From the NCBI GenBank assembly GCA_018818885.1, contig JAHIRB010000004.1:1-44393 (forward strand): 44,393 nucleotides of DNA, written 5' to 3'. Below, piece after piece: positions 1-7,902 of this stretch (its first letter is position 1; every line of letters begins with the position of its first letter). This DNA is from Patescibacteria group bacterium. Lineage in GTDB: Bacteria > Patescibacteriota > Patescibacteriia > Buchananbacterales > SURF-54. The notes under the pieces are model-generated. The model searched no databases, was not told the origin of the DNA, and worked only from the letters and a program-made list of their open reading frames with translations. Made by a program: the position numbers and the translations under genes.

Positions 1-2
1 AA

Positions 3-119
3 GGAGTATTCTACTATCCTTGGGATGGTGAAATAGATTTTTTCCGTCTCTACGAATTTCCTTTAACTTCTGAAGATGCCCAAGCACTCGCAGAGGCTTG
101 TGGCCAGTATGGGAAATAA
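3..119 (+). CDS. C-terminal end of an unknown protein (partial)
   Basis: The window opens inside an open frame that runs 38 codons to a TAA and ends in ...ACGQYGK. The other two forward frames are closed early. The visible peptide is acidic and aromatic, and I recognise no domain in it. A strong intrinsic terminator follows about 20 bases after the stop, so the gene ends its transcription unit here. That is the same arrangement as the other unassigned small genes in this window. The start lies outside the window, so neither promoter nor ribosome binding site can be judged. It is probably a real gene end, function unknown. Confidence 0.6.
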   Translation, partial: GVFYYPWDGEIDFFRLYEFPLTSEDAQALAEACGQYGK

Positions 120-140
120 TTTCCCAAAGGAGGATTAAAG

Positions 141-180
141 CACCCCCGCGTATGGTTTAAGACCACGCGCGGGGGTTTTT
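141..180 (+). terminator. Intrinsic terminator
   Basis: A GC-rich arm CCCCCGCG, then a further TATGGT/ACCA pairing, closes with CGCGGGGG and runs directly into TTTTT. It ends the partial gene at the window start. Confidence 0.9.
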
Positions 181-181
181 C

Positions 182-210
182 TTGCTCGCTTATTGTTTGT
201 AGGTTATAAT
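182..210 (+). promoter_or_regulatory. Candidate promoter of the multi-TM sensor array
   Basis: TTGCTC (182-187) and a perfect TATAAT (205-210) are 17 bases apart. The leader to the first ATG (274) holds an octamer-period repeat with arms TTCAAGCA (221-228) and TGCTTGAA (245-252). No SD precedes the start. Confidence 0.5.
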
Positions 211-273
211 TTAGATAATATTCAAGCACACTTGAGTACTTGTTTGCTTGAACACTTATCTACTTAAAACATT

Positions 274-951
274 ATGCAATACATAAACATTGGATTAATC
301 TTTATCGCAGGACTCAATGTTGGTTTAGCGTTTTTGATCTGGCGAAGGAATCCAAAGAATAAGATTAATATTTCTTACGCCCTTGCTGTTTTGTTTGTAG
401 GAATCTGGACATTAGGCGCCGGAATGTTTCGAGGCGTTGATAACTTGTTTGCTGCAAGAATTTGGACTTGGGTGCAAAATGGATTTGGATCTGTAGCTGC
501 TGTCTCTTTTTATTTTTTTAGTTTATACTTTCCTTTTCAAAAAAAGCAAATATCACTTTTAGCCAAAGTATTAGTAGTCGTCAGTATTATAATTGTTATG
601 TTTGTTGTTGTGGCTCCGGGTGTTTGGTATAGCCAAATTTATTTAGATCCACCGAATAATGATTATGAAATTGCGTTACCTGGTTATTTGTATTTTGTTG
701 TATTCTTTTTGTTTTATATGGGAGGTGCGTTTTATCATTTGACAAGAAAGTACTTAACATCAGAAGGTTTTGTAAAACAGCAGTTAAAAGTAGTAATATA
801 TGCGACAGGTTTGTTAAGTATAGCTAGCACTCTATTTAATGTATTATTACCGTATTGGATAAATGTAGAGCAGAATTGGATAGCCCCGTATTTTTCCATA
901 ATCATGGTGATAATTTTAACTAATTACATTTTTAAGAAAGAACAGGTATGA
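274..951 (+). CDS. Seven-TM sensor module without kinase domain, copy 1
   Basis: This is a 225-aa, almost wholly hydrophobic protein with about seven predicted membrane helices. It has the layout of the N-terminal 7TM region of some histidine kinases: an N-terminal helix, a short RRNPKNKIN-type basic loop, a GIWTLGAG helix, an FPFQKK loop, and a final IFKKE end. No HisKA, HATPase, PAS or other cytoplasmic domain follows; the protein stops right after the last helix. It is first in a tandem set of four homologues, and its TGA overlaps the next ATG by 4 bases, so the two are co-translated. There is no SD. A membrane sensing or ligand-binding role is inferred only from the fold resemblance. The kinase partner, if any, is not in this window. 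Confidence 0.7.
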   Translation: MQYINIGLIFIAGLNVGLAFLIWRRNPKNKINISYALAVLFVGIWTLGAGMFRGVDNLFAARIWTWVQNGFGSVAAVSFYFFSLYFPFQKKQISLLAKVLVVVSIIIVMFVVVAPGVWYSQIYLDPPNNDYEIALPGYLYFVVFFLFYMGGAFYHLTRKYLTSEGFVKQQLKVVIYATGLLSIASTLFNVLLPYWINVEQNWIAPYFSIIMVIILTNYIFKKEQV

Positions 952-1622
952 GTTTGATAAATATTGGCTTATTATTAATTGCTGGATTAAATATTCTATT
1001 AGCGCTGTTAATCTGGCAGAGGAACAAAAAGAATAAAATAAATATATCTTTTGCAATTACAGTAGCAGTAGTTGGCGTGTGGTCTCTGACCATGGGATTA
1101 TTTAGGGCTTCAACAGATTTTTCTAGTGCTTGGTTGTGGACATGGATTCAGTTTTCCGCAGGAGTATTAATTGTAATTCCATTTTATTTTTTTTCAATAT
1201 ATTTTCCTTTTCAAAAATTGTTATTAAAAAAATGGCACATTGCCATTATTATTTTAAGTATCGCAGTAATACTTTTAGTTATTTTACTGCCAGGTGTTTG
1301 GATAAAAGATATTTATTTTGTTGGAGGTGAGCCAGAGTATTTAACAGATAGATGGGGTCTTTTGTATGCAAACTTGCATGTTTTAGTATTTATATTTTTA
1401 GCTTTCTATAATTTTTTAAATAAATATTTAGAAAGCGAAGGGTTTACCAAAAAGCAGCTAAGTTATGTTATGATTGCTATGGGTATAATTGCAATTTTTG
1501 GACCTTTGTTTAGTACGGTTATTCCGTTTATTGTAGCAGCAAAATCTACACATTGGTTGGGCCCGTATTTTTCTTTGCCAATGGCAGTGTTCTTAAGTTA
1601 TTTTATATTTAAGAAGGAATAA
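948..1622 (+). CDS. Seven-TM sensor module without kinase domain, copy 2
   Basis: This 224-aa protein is clearly homologous to the preceding one. Shared words include NIGL at the N-terminus, KNKINIS, FPFQK, LPGVW, YLESEGF and the terminal IFKKE. It again has about seven hydrophobic helices and no cytoplasmic domain. The start codon overlaps the stop of copy 1 (ATGA), and only two bases separate its stop from copy 3. Extramembrane loops differ more than helices, as expected if the copies sense different ligands or have different partners; that is inference. There is no SD, so translation is probably coupled to copy 1. Confidence 0.7.
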   Translation: MSLINIGLLLIAGLNILLALLIWQRNKKNKINISFAITVAVVGVWSLTMGLFRASTDFSSAWLWTWIQFSAGVLIVIPFYFFSIYFPFQKLLLKKWHIAIIILSIAVILLVILLPGVWIKDIYFVGGEPEYLTDRWGLLYANLHVLVFIFLAFYNFLNKYLESEGFTKKQLSYVMIAMGIIAIFGPLFSTVIPFIVAAKSTHWLGPYFSLPMAVFLSYFIFKKE

Positions 1623-1624
1623 GT

Positions 1625-2287
1625 ATGTTGTTAATTTTAACGAAAATCTCAGTAATATTAACAGCCATATTTGCTTTTGGCATGGGTGTTTACACTTTAT
1701 ACAAGAATCCGAAAGCTAAGGTGAATCAAATATGGTTTTTGAATAATCTTGTGGTTATGATATGGGCAATTTCTGGTTGTATTATTATGATGACTTCTTC
1801 ATATGCTACAGGAATACTGGGTGTAAAAATTTCTTTTATCGGAGTTACATTAGCAGTATTGTTTTTTCATTTTGTGACAACATTTTTATTTCAAGAAAAG
1901 AGACATAAATTAAAAATTATTATTGGTTATATAGTGCTTGCATTAATTATTATTTTGATTGCTTTTAGTAAATTATTCTTAAAAGATATTAATTATTTAA
2001 ATGGTTTTGGATATTATGCACTCCCTGGACTGTTGTTTAATTATGTTGTGGTATTTTTTAGTATCTATGTTGTCTACACCTTTTATTTATTATTTAAAGC
2101 ATATAAGGTAGCAGATGGAATAAAGAAAAAACAAATTTATTATTTAATCTTGGGATTAGGTATTGGATTTTTAGGTGCATCTACTGGCTTCTTGATTAAT
2201 ATATTTGAGGTATTTCCTTATGGATGGCTTTTGGTCCCATTTTATCCAATACTTATATCCTATGGGATGTTTTTAAAAAAGTATTAG
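1625..2287 (+). CDS. Seven-TM sensor module without kinase domain, copy 3
   Basis: This 220-aa multi-helix membrane protein is in the same operon and has the same architecture, but is more diverged from copies 1-2. Its N-terminus carries a KNPKAKVN loop and its C-terminus ends FPYGW...GMFLKKY. It is much closer to the broken fourth copy (shared AYKVADG/YQKADG and FLKKY ends), so the array seems to be two pairs of paralogues. No catalytic or binding residues can be pointed to. Like copies 1 and 2 it ends at the last helix without any kinase or transmitter domain. Confidence 0.65.
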   Translation: MLLILTKISVILTAIFAFGMGVYTLYKNPKAKVNQIWFLNNLVVMIWAISGCIIMMTSSYATGILGVKISFIGVTLAVLFFHFVTTFLFQEKRHKLKIIIGYIVLALIIILIAFSKLFLKDINYLNGFGYYALPGLLFNYVVVFFSIYVVYTFYLLFKAYKVADGIKKKQIYYLILGLGIGFLGASTGFLINIFEVFPYGWLLVPFYPILISYGMFLKKY

Positions 2288-2290
2288 TTT

Positions 2291-2727
2291 ATGATTCTTA
2301 GCTTAATAAAAATTTCTTCAATAATAACCGCATTTTTTTCATTTGGTTTATGTTGTTATGTGTTGGCTATTAATCCCAAATCGAAAATCAACATTACTTG
2401 GTCTTTAGCATGCTTTGCTATTGGATTATGGAGTTGTTCCCATTTTGTATTAATGCAAACCAGATCTGATAATATTGCACAGTTATTTTTATACCCGCTT
2501 TATTTAGGAACAATTTTTATACCGATATTTTATTTTCAGCTTATCAAAAAGCAGACGGTGTATTAAGGAAGAAATATTTTTATGTTTTTATTGTTTCTTT
2601 GATCGGTTTTTTTGGTGGAGGTACAAGTTTTTTACCTCACACCTTGGGTATTTATCCATATGGACATCTTATCACATGGCTGTACCCTTTGTTGGTCACT
2701 TATGGGATATTTTTAAAGAAGTATTAA
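2291..2727 (+). pseudogene. Broken fourth copy of the 7TM sensor module
   Basis: The N-terminal part (MILSLIKISS..., through ...FIPIFYF) matches copy 3 in style, but the frame ends at codon 92. The rest of the homologous sequence continues in another frame: YQKADGVLRKKY through PYGHLITW to a final FLKKY and TAA at 2725. Compared with copy 3, the middle helices (roughly residues 80-150) are missing at the frame junction, so the gene has lost a central piece and is also out of frame. It starts 3 bases after copy 3. It is probably non-functional unless the first 91 residues are used alone. Confidence 0.75.
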
Positions 2728-2741
2728 ATGATCGTTTGAGC

Positions 2742-2770
2742 TTGACATGCATATCTAAGTAACATACAAT
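2742..2770 (+). promoter_or_regulatory. Consensus promoter of the GIY-YIG gene
   Basis: A perfect TTGACA (2742-2747) lies 17 bases before TACAAT (2765-2770). The following leader is about 45 nt and contains a small ACACGG...CTGTGT hairpin. Confidence 0.75.
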
Positions 2771-2819
2771 AAAGATACAAAGAAACACGGCGTAACAACT
2801 GTGTTTTTATTTTTAATTT

Positions 2820-3110
2820 ATGGATAGAAGAGAATATTACGTTTACATAATGACGACAAAAAATAACACCGTATTATATATTGGAGTGACAAATGATATT
2901 TATAGAAGAGTTCATGAACATAAGCAGAAATCTGCCAAAGGCTTTACCAGCAAATATAATGTTGTAAAGCTTATATATTTTGAGGAGTATGAATATATTC
3001 ATGATGCGCTTGATAGGGAGAAACAGCTGAAAAAATGGTATAGAAAATGGAAAGAAGAACTGATCAATAAATTTAATCCGGACTGGGAAGATCTAAGTAA
3101 GCATTTATAG
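2820..3110 (+). CDS. GIY-YIG superfamily nuclease-like protein
   Basis: This 96-aa protein is the length of the stand-alone GIY-YIG (YhbQ/UPF0213-like) proteins. The fold signature is visible: YYVYIM (residues 6-11) in place of GIY, YIG (20-22), then the TNDIYRR helix with its conserved arginine, and the downstream ALDREKQLKKW helix carrying the usual glutamate. Such proteins are related to the UvrC and homing-endonuclease catalytic module, and the stand-alone forms probably bind or cleave branched DNA; their role is poorly known. It is monocistronic, with its own promoter upstream and a palindromic repeat just downstream. There is no SD before the ATG. Confidence 0.85.
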   Translation: MDRREYYVYIMTTKNNTVLYIGVTNDIYRRVHEHKQKSAKGFTSKYNVVKLIYFEEYEYIHDALDREKQLKKWYRKWKEELINKFNPDWEDLSKHL

Positions 3111-3124
3111 CATTTATTTTATCC

Positions 3125-3211
3125 TGTCATTCCCAACTAGATTGGGAATCCAAGCTTGGATTCCGGGTTCTGCCGTCATCACGGTATAATACAGGCAGCC
3201 CCGGAATGACA
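3125..3211. repeat. Palindromic element with TGTCATTCC ends
   Basis: An 87-bp element bounded by TGTCATTCC and GGAATGACA. It holds a TTCCCAA/TTGGGAA hairpin followed by a TCCAAGCTTGGA palindrome and a CCGTCATCACGG hairpin. It is a REP-like extragenic palindrome with no coding content. Confidence 0.8.
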
Positions 3212-3321
3212 AAAAGGGTTTGAGGATAACAAGAGGAAACAGGAAGAAGAGGCTATGCAATAACGAGAAAGTGGGGGGTTATCTTTTCAAATTTTTTTTA
3301 AAATGCTATTATATTTGTATT

Positions 3322-4893
3322 ATGAAAATTTATACTAAAGTAATCTTTATTTTCCTAATCGCAATTATAGCGGTTGGTTTTTTTCCTATTGCTTCAAAAT
3401 CAGCTCCAAAGCTACTTAAAGCACCAAACAGCTCAACTGTATTTTATTTAGACCAAAATGATAGTTTACATGTTTTCCCAAGTGCTGATGTGTATCGATC
3501 TTGGTATGGTGATGATTTTTCGCAAGTAGTAACAATGCCGTTAGAAGAAATAGCCAAATATCCATTGGGAAAAAACATCGTTGTTCGTTCTGGCACAAAA
3601 TTAATTAAAGTTCGTTCACGTTCTAACGTTTATGCTGTTGAACCCGGAGGTTTAATTCGTCATATTGAAAACGAGGAATTGGCGATTAATTTATATGGAG
3701 CAAACTGGGCAAAAAAGGTAATTGATATCCCAGAAGTTTTTTGGTTTAACTATACTCAAGGCGAACCCATTAAGTATGTTTGGCAAATTCCAGAAGGTGT
3801 TGTTTATCAAATTCAAGATAAAGATACTTACTATTGGAAAGAAGATTCCTATATTCGGCCTTTTGAAAATTTACAAGCAGTTATAGCAAATAAATATAGT
3901 ATTGATAATGTGATTGTTGCCACTAATACTTATTATAGTATGTCTAAACCAATTTCTGGTTTGGATAGTTTGGTGTTCGACCCCGCAGAAGAGCCATATG
4001 TTGATAGCCGTGATTGTGAGAATAAAGATATTAAAGTAGCCTTTCTTTTTATCAATAAGGGACAGTTCATAAATTCGCAAATAGAAAAAATTGTCACTAT
4101 CAAAAAGAATTTACCGACAAGCTTTTCTACTGCAACCAAAGGTCTTTCAGAGGTTGATACAGATTTTCCAACTCACGCGTTTACTGACGACGGCTATTTA
4201 ATAAGAAAAGAAGAAGGCGTAGATCAATTAGTTAAAGATGAAATAGCACACGCTTTTTACAAAAATAACAAAGACATTTTTGATTTCCTAGTTATATTTA
4301 CTAGCTTTGATGTTTTTAAAGATGATATTACAGCGGATTTTATGCCGATTTCCAATCGCGTTAGTGGTCTTGGAAAACCACTAGTTAACAATTCAAAATT
4401 ATTTGGTAGTGATGGAAAGTTAAAGGGAATAATCAACATGGGAAATATTGATAAGTATGATATTGCTACAACTTCTGATCTTAACGAAGTTGAATATTAC
4501 GTCATGCACGAGATATTACACAACTGGAGCGGAGCTACTAGATTTATGGATGAAAGCGGAGTGCGGTCAGAATTACTACTTAGAAAACCAGATAAAGTGC
4601 ACTGGTCTTATTACGATGGATTTATTTCTCCGTTGGGAGGTTCTGGCTGGCAAGATAATGGCGATGGAACGTTTACTAATATTTTAGCAATCTTATCTGA
4701 TCCGTATGTAAGGCCTTTTGCAGATATAGATTTATATTTGATGGGATTAATTCCCGCACAAACAGTTGATCCGATTTTCTATTTAGAGCCAACAATTAAA
4801 GATGCGTTGGGCAATGTTTTACAAGCAACTGCTCATAGTGTTACTATAGATCAAATCATTGCTGCAGAAGGAGAGTGGAGGTGTGTGGAATAG
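3322..4893 (+). CDS. Secreted HExxH zinc-metallopeptidase-like protein
   Basis: I chose the ATG at 3322 over the track start at 3220. It opens a classic signal peptide (MKIYTK, then a hydrophobic run to about residue 24), and a TATTAT box lies 9 bases upstream. The mature part (523 residues in all) begins with aromatic repeats reminiscent of cell-surface modules (VFYLDQND, VYAVEPGG, PEGVVYQI). It then has a domain carrying HEILH at about residues 396-400, the zinc-binding HExxH motif. The third ligand cannot be placed with certainty. A role in processing extracellular or envelope protein is inferred from export plus motif. After the TAG stop the same frame stays open for 34 more codons and reads plausibly, so the C-terminus may be recently shortened. 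Confidence 0.7.
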   Translation: MKIYTKVIFIFLIAIIAVGFFPIASKSAPKLLKAPNSSTVFYLDQNDSLHVFPSADVYRSWYGDDFSQVVTMPLEEIAKYPLGKNIVVRSGTKLIKVRSRSNVYAVEPGGLIRHIENEELAINLYGANWAKKVIDIPEVFWFNYTQGEPIKYVWQIPEGVVYQIQDKDTYYWKEDSYIRPFENLQAVIANKYSIDNVIVATNTYYSMSKPISGLDSLVFDPAEEPYVDSRDCENKDIKVAFLFINKGQFINSQIEKIVTIKKNLPTSFSTATKGLSEVDTDFPTHAFTDDGYLIRKEEGVDQLVKDEIAHAFYKNNKDIFDFLVIFTSFDVFKDDITADFMPISNRVSGLGKPLVNNSKLFGSDGKLKGIINMGNIDKYDIATTSDLNEVEYYVMHEILHNWSGATRFMDESGVRSELLLRKPDKVHWSYYDGFISPLGGSGWQDNGDGTFTNILAILSDPYVRPFADIDLYLMGLIPAQTVDPIFYLEPTIKDALGNVLQATAHSVTIDQIIAAEGEWRCVE

Positions 4894-5003
4894 GCAAGTG
4901 ACAAGGTAACCTTCAGCTCCGTTCAGGGCGGGCAAGGTACAAGTATTGATGTTTATAAGCTAGAAAGAGGACATGCGGCTTGCAGCTTAAATTTTTAAAT
5001 AAT

Positions 5004-5046
5004 AAAAAAGCCTTATTTGAAAATTCTTTCTAATGAGGTTTTTTTT
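5004..5046 (+). terminator. Intrinsic terminator after the metalloprotease gene
   Basis: AAAAAAGCCTTATT pairs, with G-U wobbles, to AATGAGGTTTTTTT, followed by the T-run. It lies just beyond the point where the open frame after the metalloprotease TAG finally closes. Confidence 0.65.
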
Positions 5047-5124
5047 GTGTTAAAATTTACCTATGGAATCATTAATTCGATTGTTGATAAGACGATTTGA
5101 CTATATTGTAAATATATACTACAA

Positions 5125-5146
5125 TTGTTGTGTAAAATTACAACAA
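5125..5146. promoter_or_regulatory. Palindromic operator-like site of the NTase/HEPN pair
   Basis: TTGTTGT and ACAACAA form a near-perfect dyad, with TAA/TTA continuing it towards the centre. It ends 5 bases before the ATG of a winged-helix protein, the position expected for an autoregulatory operator. Confidence 0.6.
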
Positions 5147-5151
5147 CAAAA

Positions 5152-5694
5152 ATGTTTAATTTCTCTAAGATTCAAAAAAAAGTTTTAGCATATTTTTTTA
5201 CCAATCCACAGAAAGAGCATTATTTGCGTGAGTTAGCAAATATTTTATCAATTGATCCTGGCAATCTTTCTAAGAATATGAAGGAACTAACAAAGCAGAG
5301 TTTTTTTAATACTAAAAAAGTAGGCACTTCTAAAATGTTTATTTTAAACAATAAACATCCGCTTTATCACGATCTGAAAAAGATAATTTTTAAAACTGAA
5401 GGCATTGAGGGAAGCTTAAAAAAAATTATATCTCAATTTTTAACTGTAAAAAAGGCATTTATTTTTGGTTCATATGCACATGGCAATGAAGCACAATTTT
5501 CTGATGTTGATGTTATGATAATCGGGCAGGTAGAAGAAGATAAATTAGTATCAGAAGTAAGAATATTGGAAAAAAAATTAGGACGGGAGATAAATTATAT
5601 TCTTATGACACAACAAGAATTTGATCAAAAAAGAAAGAAAAAAAACCCTTTCTTGGAAAATGTATTAGGTGATAAAAAAATAAGCTTAATTTAG
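5152..5694 (+). CDS. Winged-helix nucleotidyltransferase (MNT-type antitoxin candidate)
   Basis: The ATG at 5152 is preferred to the TTG at 5125, which lies inside the upstream palindrome. The 180-aa protein has an N-terminal helix-turn-helix of ArsR/MarR-like form (residues 5-70, with YLRELANIL and NLSKNMKEL). It then has a minimal nucleotidyltransferase core with GSYAHG at about 106-111 and SDVD at 117-120, the GSx(10)DxD metal-binding signature of the Pol-beta superfamily. MNT proteins of this sort pair with HEPN proteins as toxin-antitoxin systems, in which the NTase modifies and silences the HEPN RNase. The next gene, 2 bases on, is HEPN-like. The HTH plus the operator suggests autoregulation. 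Confidence 0.75.
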   Translation: MFNFSKIQKKVLAYFFTNPQKEHYLRELANILSIDPGNLSKNMKELTKQSFFNTKKVGTSKMFILNNKHPLYHDLKKIIFKTEGIEGSLKKIISQFLTVKKAFIFGSYAHGNEAQFSDVDVMIIGQVEEDKLVSEVRILEKKLGREINYILMTQQEFDQKRKKKNPFLENVLGDKKISLI

Positions 5695-5696
5695 GT

Positions 5697-6128
5697 ATGA
5701 CAAGAAATTTAATAAAAAAACAAGCATTTAATTATAAACAAATAGATATTTATTTAAAAAAGGCCAAAGAGGGTATTGATAATAGCGAAAAGATTTTAAA
5801 GATTTCAGAAGAAGAAGCTTTTAAAGCCACCTATGATGCCATGTTAAAGATAACATTAGCTTTGATGTTGCTTTATAGCGTGCGGCCTAAAAGTCGACCA
5901 GGACATCACAAAGCAATGATAGAATTTACAGAAAAGACTTTAGGTAAAGAAAATAAAAATATTATAGTTCGTTTTGATAAAATGAGGCAGAGAAGAAATA
6001 AAATAATATATGAGATTTCTATTATTAACTATCAGGAGGCAAAGGAAGCGGCAATTCTAGCTAAGCAGTATCATCTATTAGTTAAGAAGATAGTAGAAAA
6101 GAAGAATCCGCAAAAAAAATTGATCTAA
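5697..6128 (+). CDS. HEPN-domain protein (toxin candidate paired with MNT)
   Basis: This 143-aa all-helical, lysine-rich protein has the HEPN layout: an N-terminal helix starting NYKQIDIYLKKAKEG, a central hydrophobic helix (ATYDAMLKITLALMLLYSV), and a C-terminal MRQRRNKIIYEIS segment. That segment lies where HEPN RNases carry the catalytic R-x4-6-H; here the histidine is replaced (RRNKIIYE). The protein may therefore be an inactive or atypical form, as is common in the RxxRN-type HEPN partners of nucleotidyltransferases. It follows the NTase gene by 2 bases and precedes argS by 3, so all three are probably one transcript. I am confident of the fold and less so of toxicity. Confidence 0.65.
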   Translation: MTRNLIKKQAFNYKQIDIYLKKAKEGIDNSEKILKISEEEAFKATYDAMLKITLALMLLYSVRPKSRPGHHKAMIEFTEKTLGKENKNIIVRFDKMRQRRNKIIYEISIINYQEAKEAAILAKQYHLLVKKIVEKKNPQKKLI

Positions 6129-6131
6129 GTT

Positions 6132-7901
6132 ATGGAATCACTAACAAAATTCAACAATTTAAGTCAGGCAGAAAAAAAGATAGTGCAGGAAATTAAATCT
6201 TTGATAATTCTTGCTTCTAAACAGATATACAATTATTCTATTGATGATGATTTGATATATGTGATTTATCCACCTGAAAACTCAATGGGGGATTATTCTG
6301 TACCATGTTATACCTTTGCACACGTTGCTAAAGAACATCCAGTAGAGATTGCCAAAAAATTGCATTCGATAGTATTTGCACATGTAGCGACTAAGAAAAA
6401 AGGGTTGATACAAAAAGTAAAAGTTGAGGGACCTTACCTTAATTTTTTTGTTAGCCCAAAATATTTTGAAACCACTTTAAATCAAATCAACAAAGAAAAG
6501 GAGAAATTCGGACATTTCAAGAAATCAAAACCAAAAAAAATTATGATTGAATATATCTCTCTTAATACGCATAAAGAATTTCATGTAGGTCATTTACGAA
6601 ATGTTTGTCTGGGTTCTGCAGTGGTCAATATTTTGCGGAGTCAGGGAGATAAAATTGTGGCTGCAACATATACTAATGATTTCAGCTTGCATGTTGCGCA
6701 ATGTCTTTGGGGCTGGTTGGATTTTGGACACAAAGAAAAGTTACCAAAAAATAAAGGCAAATACTTGGGACAACTTTATGCACGGTCAGTTCAAAAAATA
6801 TCTGATAGCCCAACAAGTAGAGTCCAAGCACTAAGTATATTAAAAAAACTTCATGCTGGAGATAAAGAACTAACCAAACTTTGGCAAAAAACAAGTAAAT
6901 GGAGCTTGGATGAATTTGAAGAAATTTATAAAGAACTAGGAATTAAGTTTGATGCCTATTTTTTAGAAAGTCAGTTTTATCAAGAAGGCATGAGAATGGT
7001 TAAAAAGATGTTAAAGAAAAATATACTAACAGAAAGTGATGGTGCAGTAATAGCAGATTTAAAAAAATATGATTTGGGTGTTTTAGTATTTTTACGCAGT
7101 GATAGCACCCCCTTGTATCCAGTAGCCGATGTTCCAATGGCACTAGAAAAATTCAAAAAATATAATTTAGACGAAAGTTATTATATTGTTGATGTTAGAC
7201 AAGGTTTTTATTTTAAGCAATTATTCAAAATTTTAGAGTTGCTGGGGTTAAAAAAATCACTCAAACATATTGATTATGAATTTGTCACCTTGCCAGAAGG
7301 AGCAATGGCTTCGCGCTTAGGTAGAGTGATTTTACTTGACGATTTGTGGGAAGAAGTTTACAAACGAGCATATTTAGAAACAAAAAAACGCCATCCAAAA
7401 TGGTCGGGTACAAAATTACAAAAAACAGCACGGGCAATCTCTTGGGCTGCAATAAAATTTGGCATGTTAAAACAAAGTAACGGTAAAGTAATAGTTTTCG
7501 ATACAAAAAATTCAACTAAAACAACAGGCTTTACTGGACCATATCTTCAATATATGTACGCACGTATTAGTAGCATATTGAAGAAACAAGGTTCAAGGTA
7601 CAAGGTTCAAGGTACAATTGACTATACAAAACTAAATACTGAGCATGAACGTCAATTAATTAAACTAATAAGTTCTTATCCGCAAGTAGTTGAATTAACT
7701 GCTAATACTTTTGAGCCATTCAACCTAGTTCAATATTTGTATAATTTGGCTTCTAGTTTTTCTTCGCTTTACGAAACAGTACCGATACTAAAAAGTGATA
7801 AAGAAACAAAGCAAGCTCGTTTATATTTAATTAAACAAGCGCAGACAGTTTTAAAAAATGGATTGGAATTACTTGGTATTGAAGTGTTGGATGAGATGTG
7901 A
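6132..7901 (+). CDS. argS: Arginyl-tRNA synthetase
   Basis: ArgRS charges tRNA-Arg in the cytoplasm. At 589 aa the length is normal. The N-terminal Add-1-like domain is followed by the class I signature with HVGH at residues 151-154 (EYISLNTHKEFHVGHLRN region), the VDVRQGFYF and MASRLGRVILLDDL blocks typical of ArgRS (which lacks a canonical KMSKS), and the C-terminal DALR anticodon domain beginning TGPYLQYMYARI. It lies 3 bases after the HEPN gene and has no SD. One oddity: between the catalytic and DALR portions the gene carries two perfect 14-bp tandem repeats (7590-7617), translated in frame as KQGSRYKVQGT, which looks like a repeat insertion. Confidence 0.97.
   Translation: MESLTKFNNLSQAEKKIVQEIKSLIILASKQIYNYSIDDDLIYVIYPPENSMGDYSVPCYTFAHVAKEHPVEIAKKLHSIVFAHVATKKKGLIQKVKVEGPYLNFFVSPKYFETTLNQINKEKEKFGHFKKSKPKKIMIEYISLNTHKEFHVGHLRNVCLGSAVVNILRSQGDKIVAATYTNDFSLHVAQCLWGWLDFGHKEKLPKNKGKYLGQLYARSVQKISDSPTSRVQALSILKKLHAGDKELTKLWQKTSKWSLDEFEEIYKELGIKFDAYFLESQFYQEGMRMVKKMLKKNILTESDGAVIADLKKYDLGVLVFLRSDSTPLYPVADVPMALEKFKKYNLDESYYIVDVRQGFYFKQLFKILELLGLKKSLKHIDYEFVTLPEGAMASRLGRVILLDDLWEEVYKRAYLETKKRHPKWSGTKLQKTARAISWAAIKFGMLKQSNGKVIVFDTKNSTKTTGFTGPYLQYMYARISSILKKQGSRYKVQGTIDYTKLNTEHERQLIKLISSYPQVVELTANTFEPFNLVQYLYNLASSFSSLYETVPILKSDKETKQARLYLIKQAQTVLKNGLELLGIEVLDEM
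7590..7617. repeat. Two tandem 14-bp repeats inside argS
   Basis: GGTTCAAGGTACAA is repeated twice without change. Each unit is itself two related heptamers (GGTTCAA, GGTACAA). It is read in frame by argS in a linker. Confidence 0.9.
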
Positions 7902-7902
7902 A

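Noticed and set aside
3220-3321. Longer start for the metalloprotease ORF
   Set aside because: The extra 34 codons overlap the end region of the palindromic repeat and hide the signal peptide; the ATG at 3322 follows a -10 box directly.
4891-4998. Recoded TAG (alternative genetic code)
   Set aside because: TAG ends other genes normally here (for example ftsK and the ferredoxin), so recoding is unlikely; a local mutation is the better reading.
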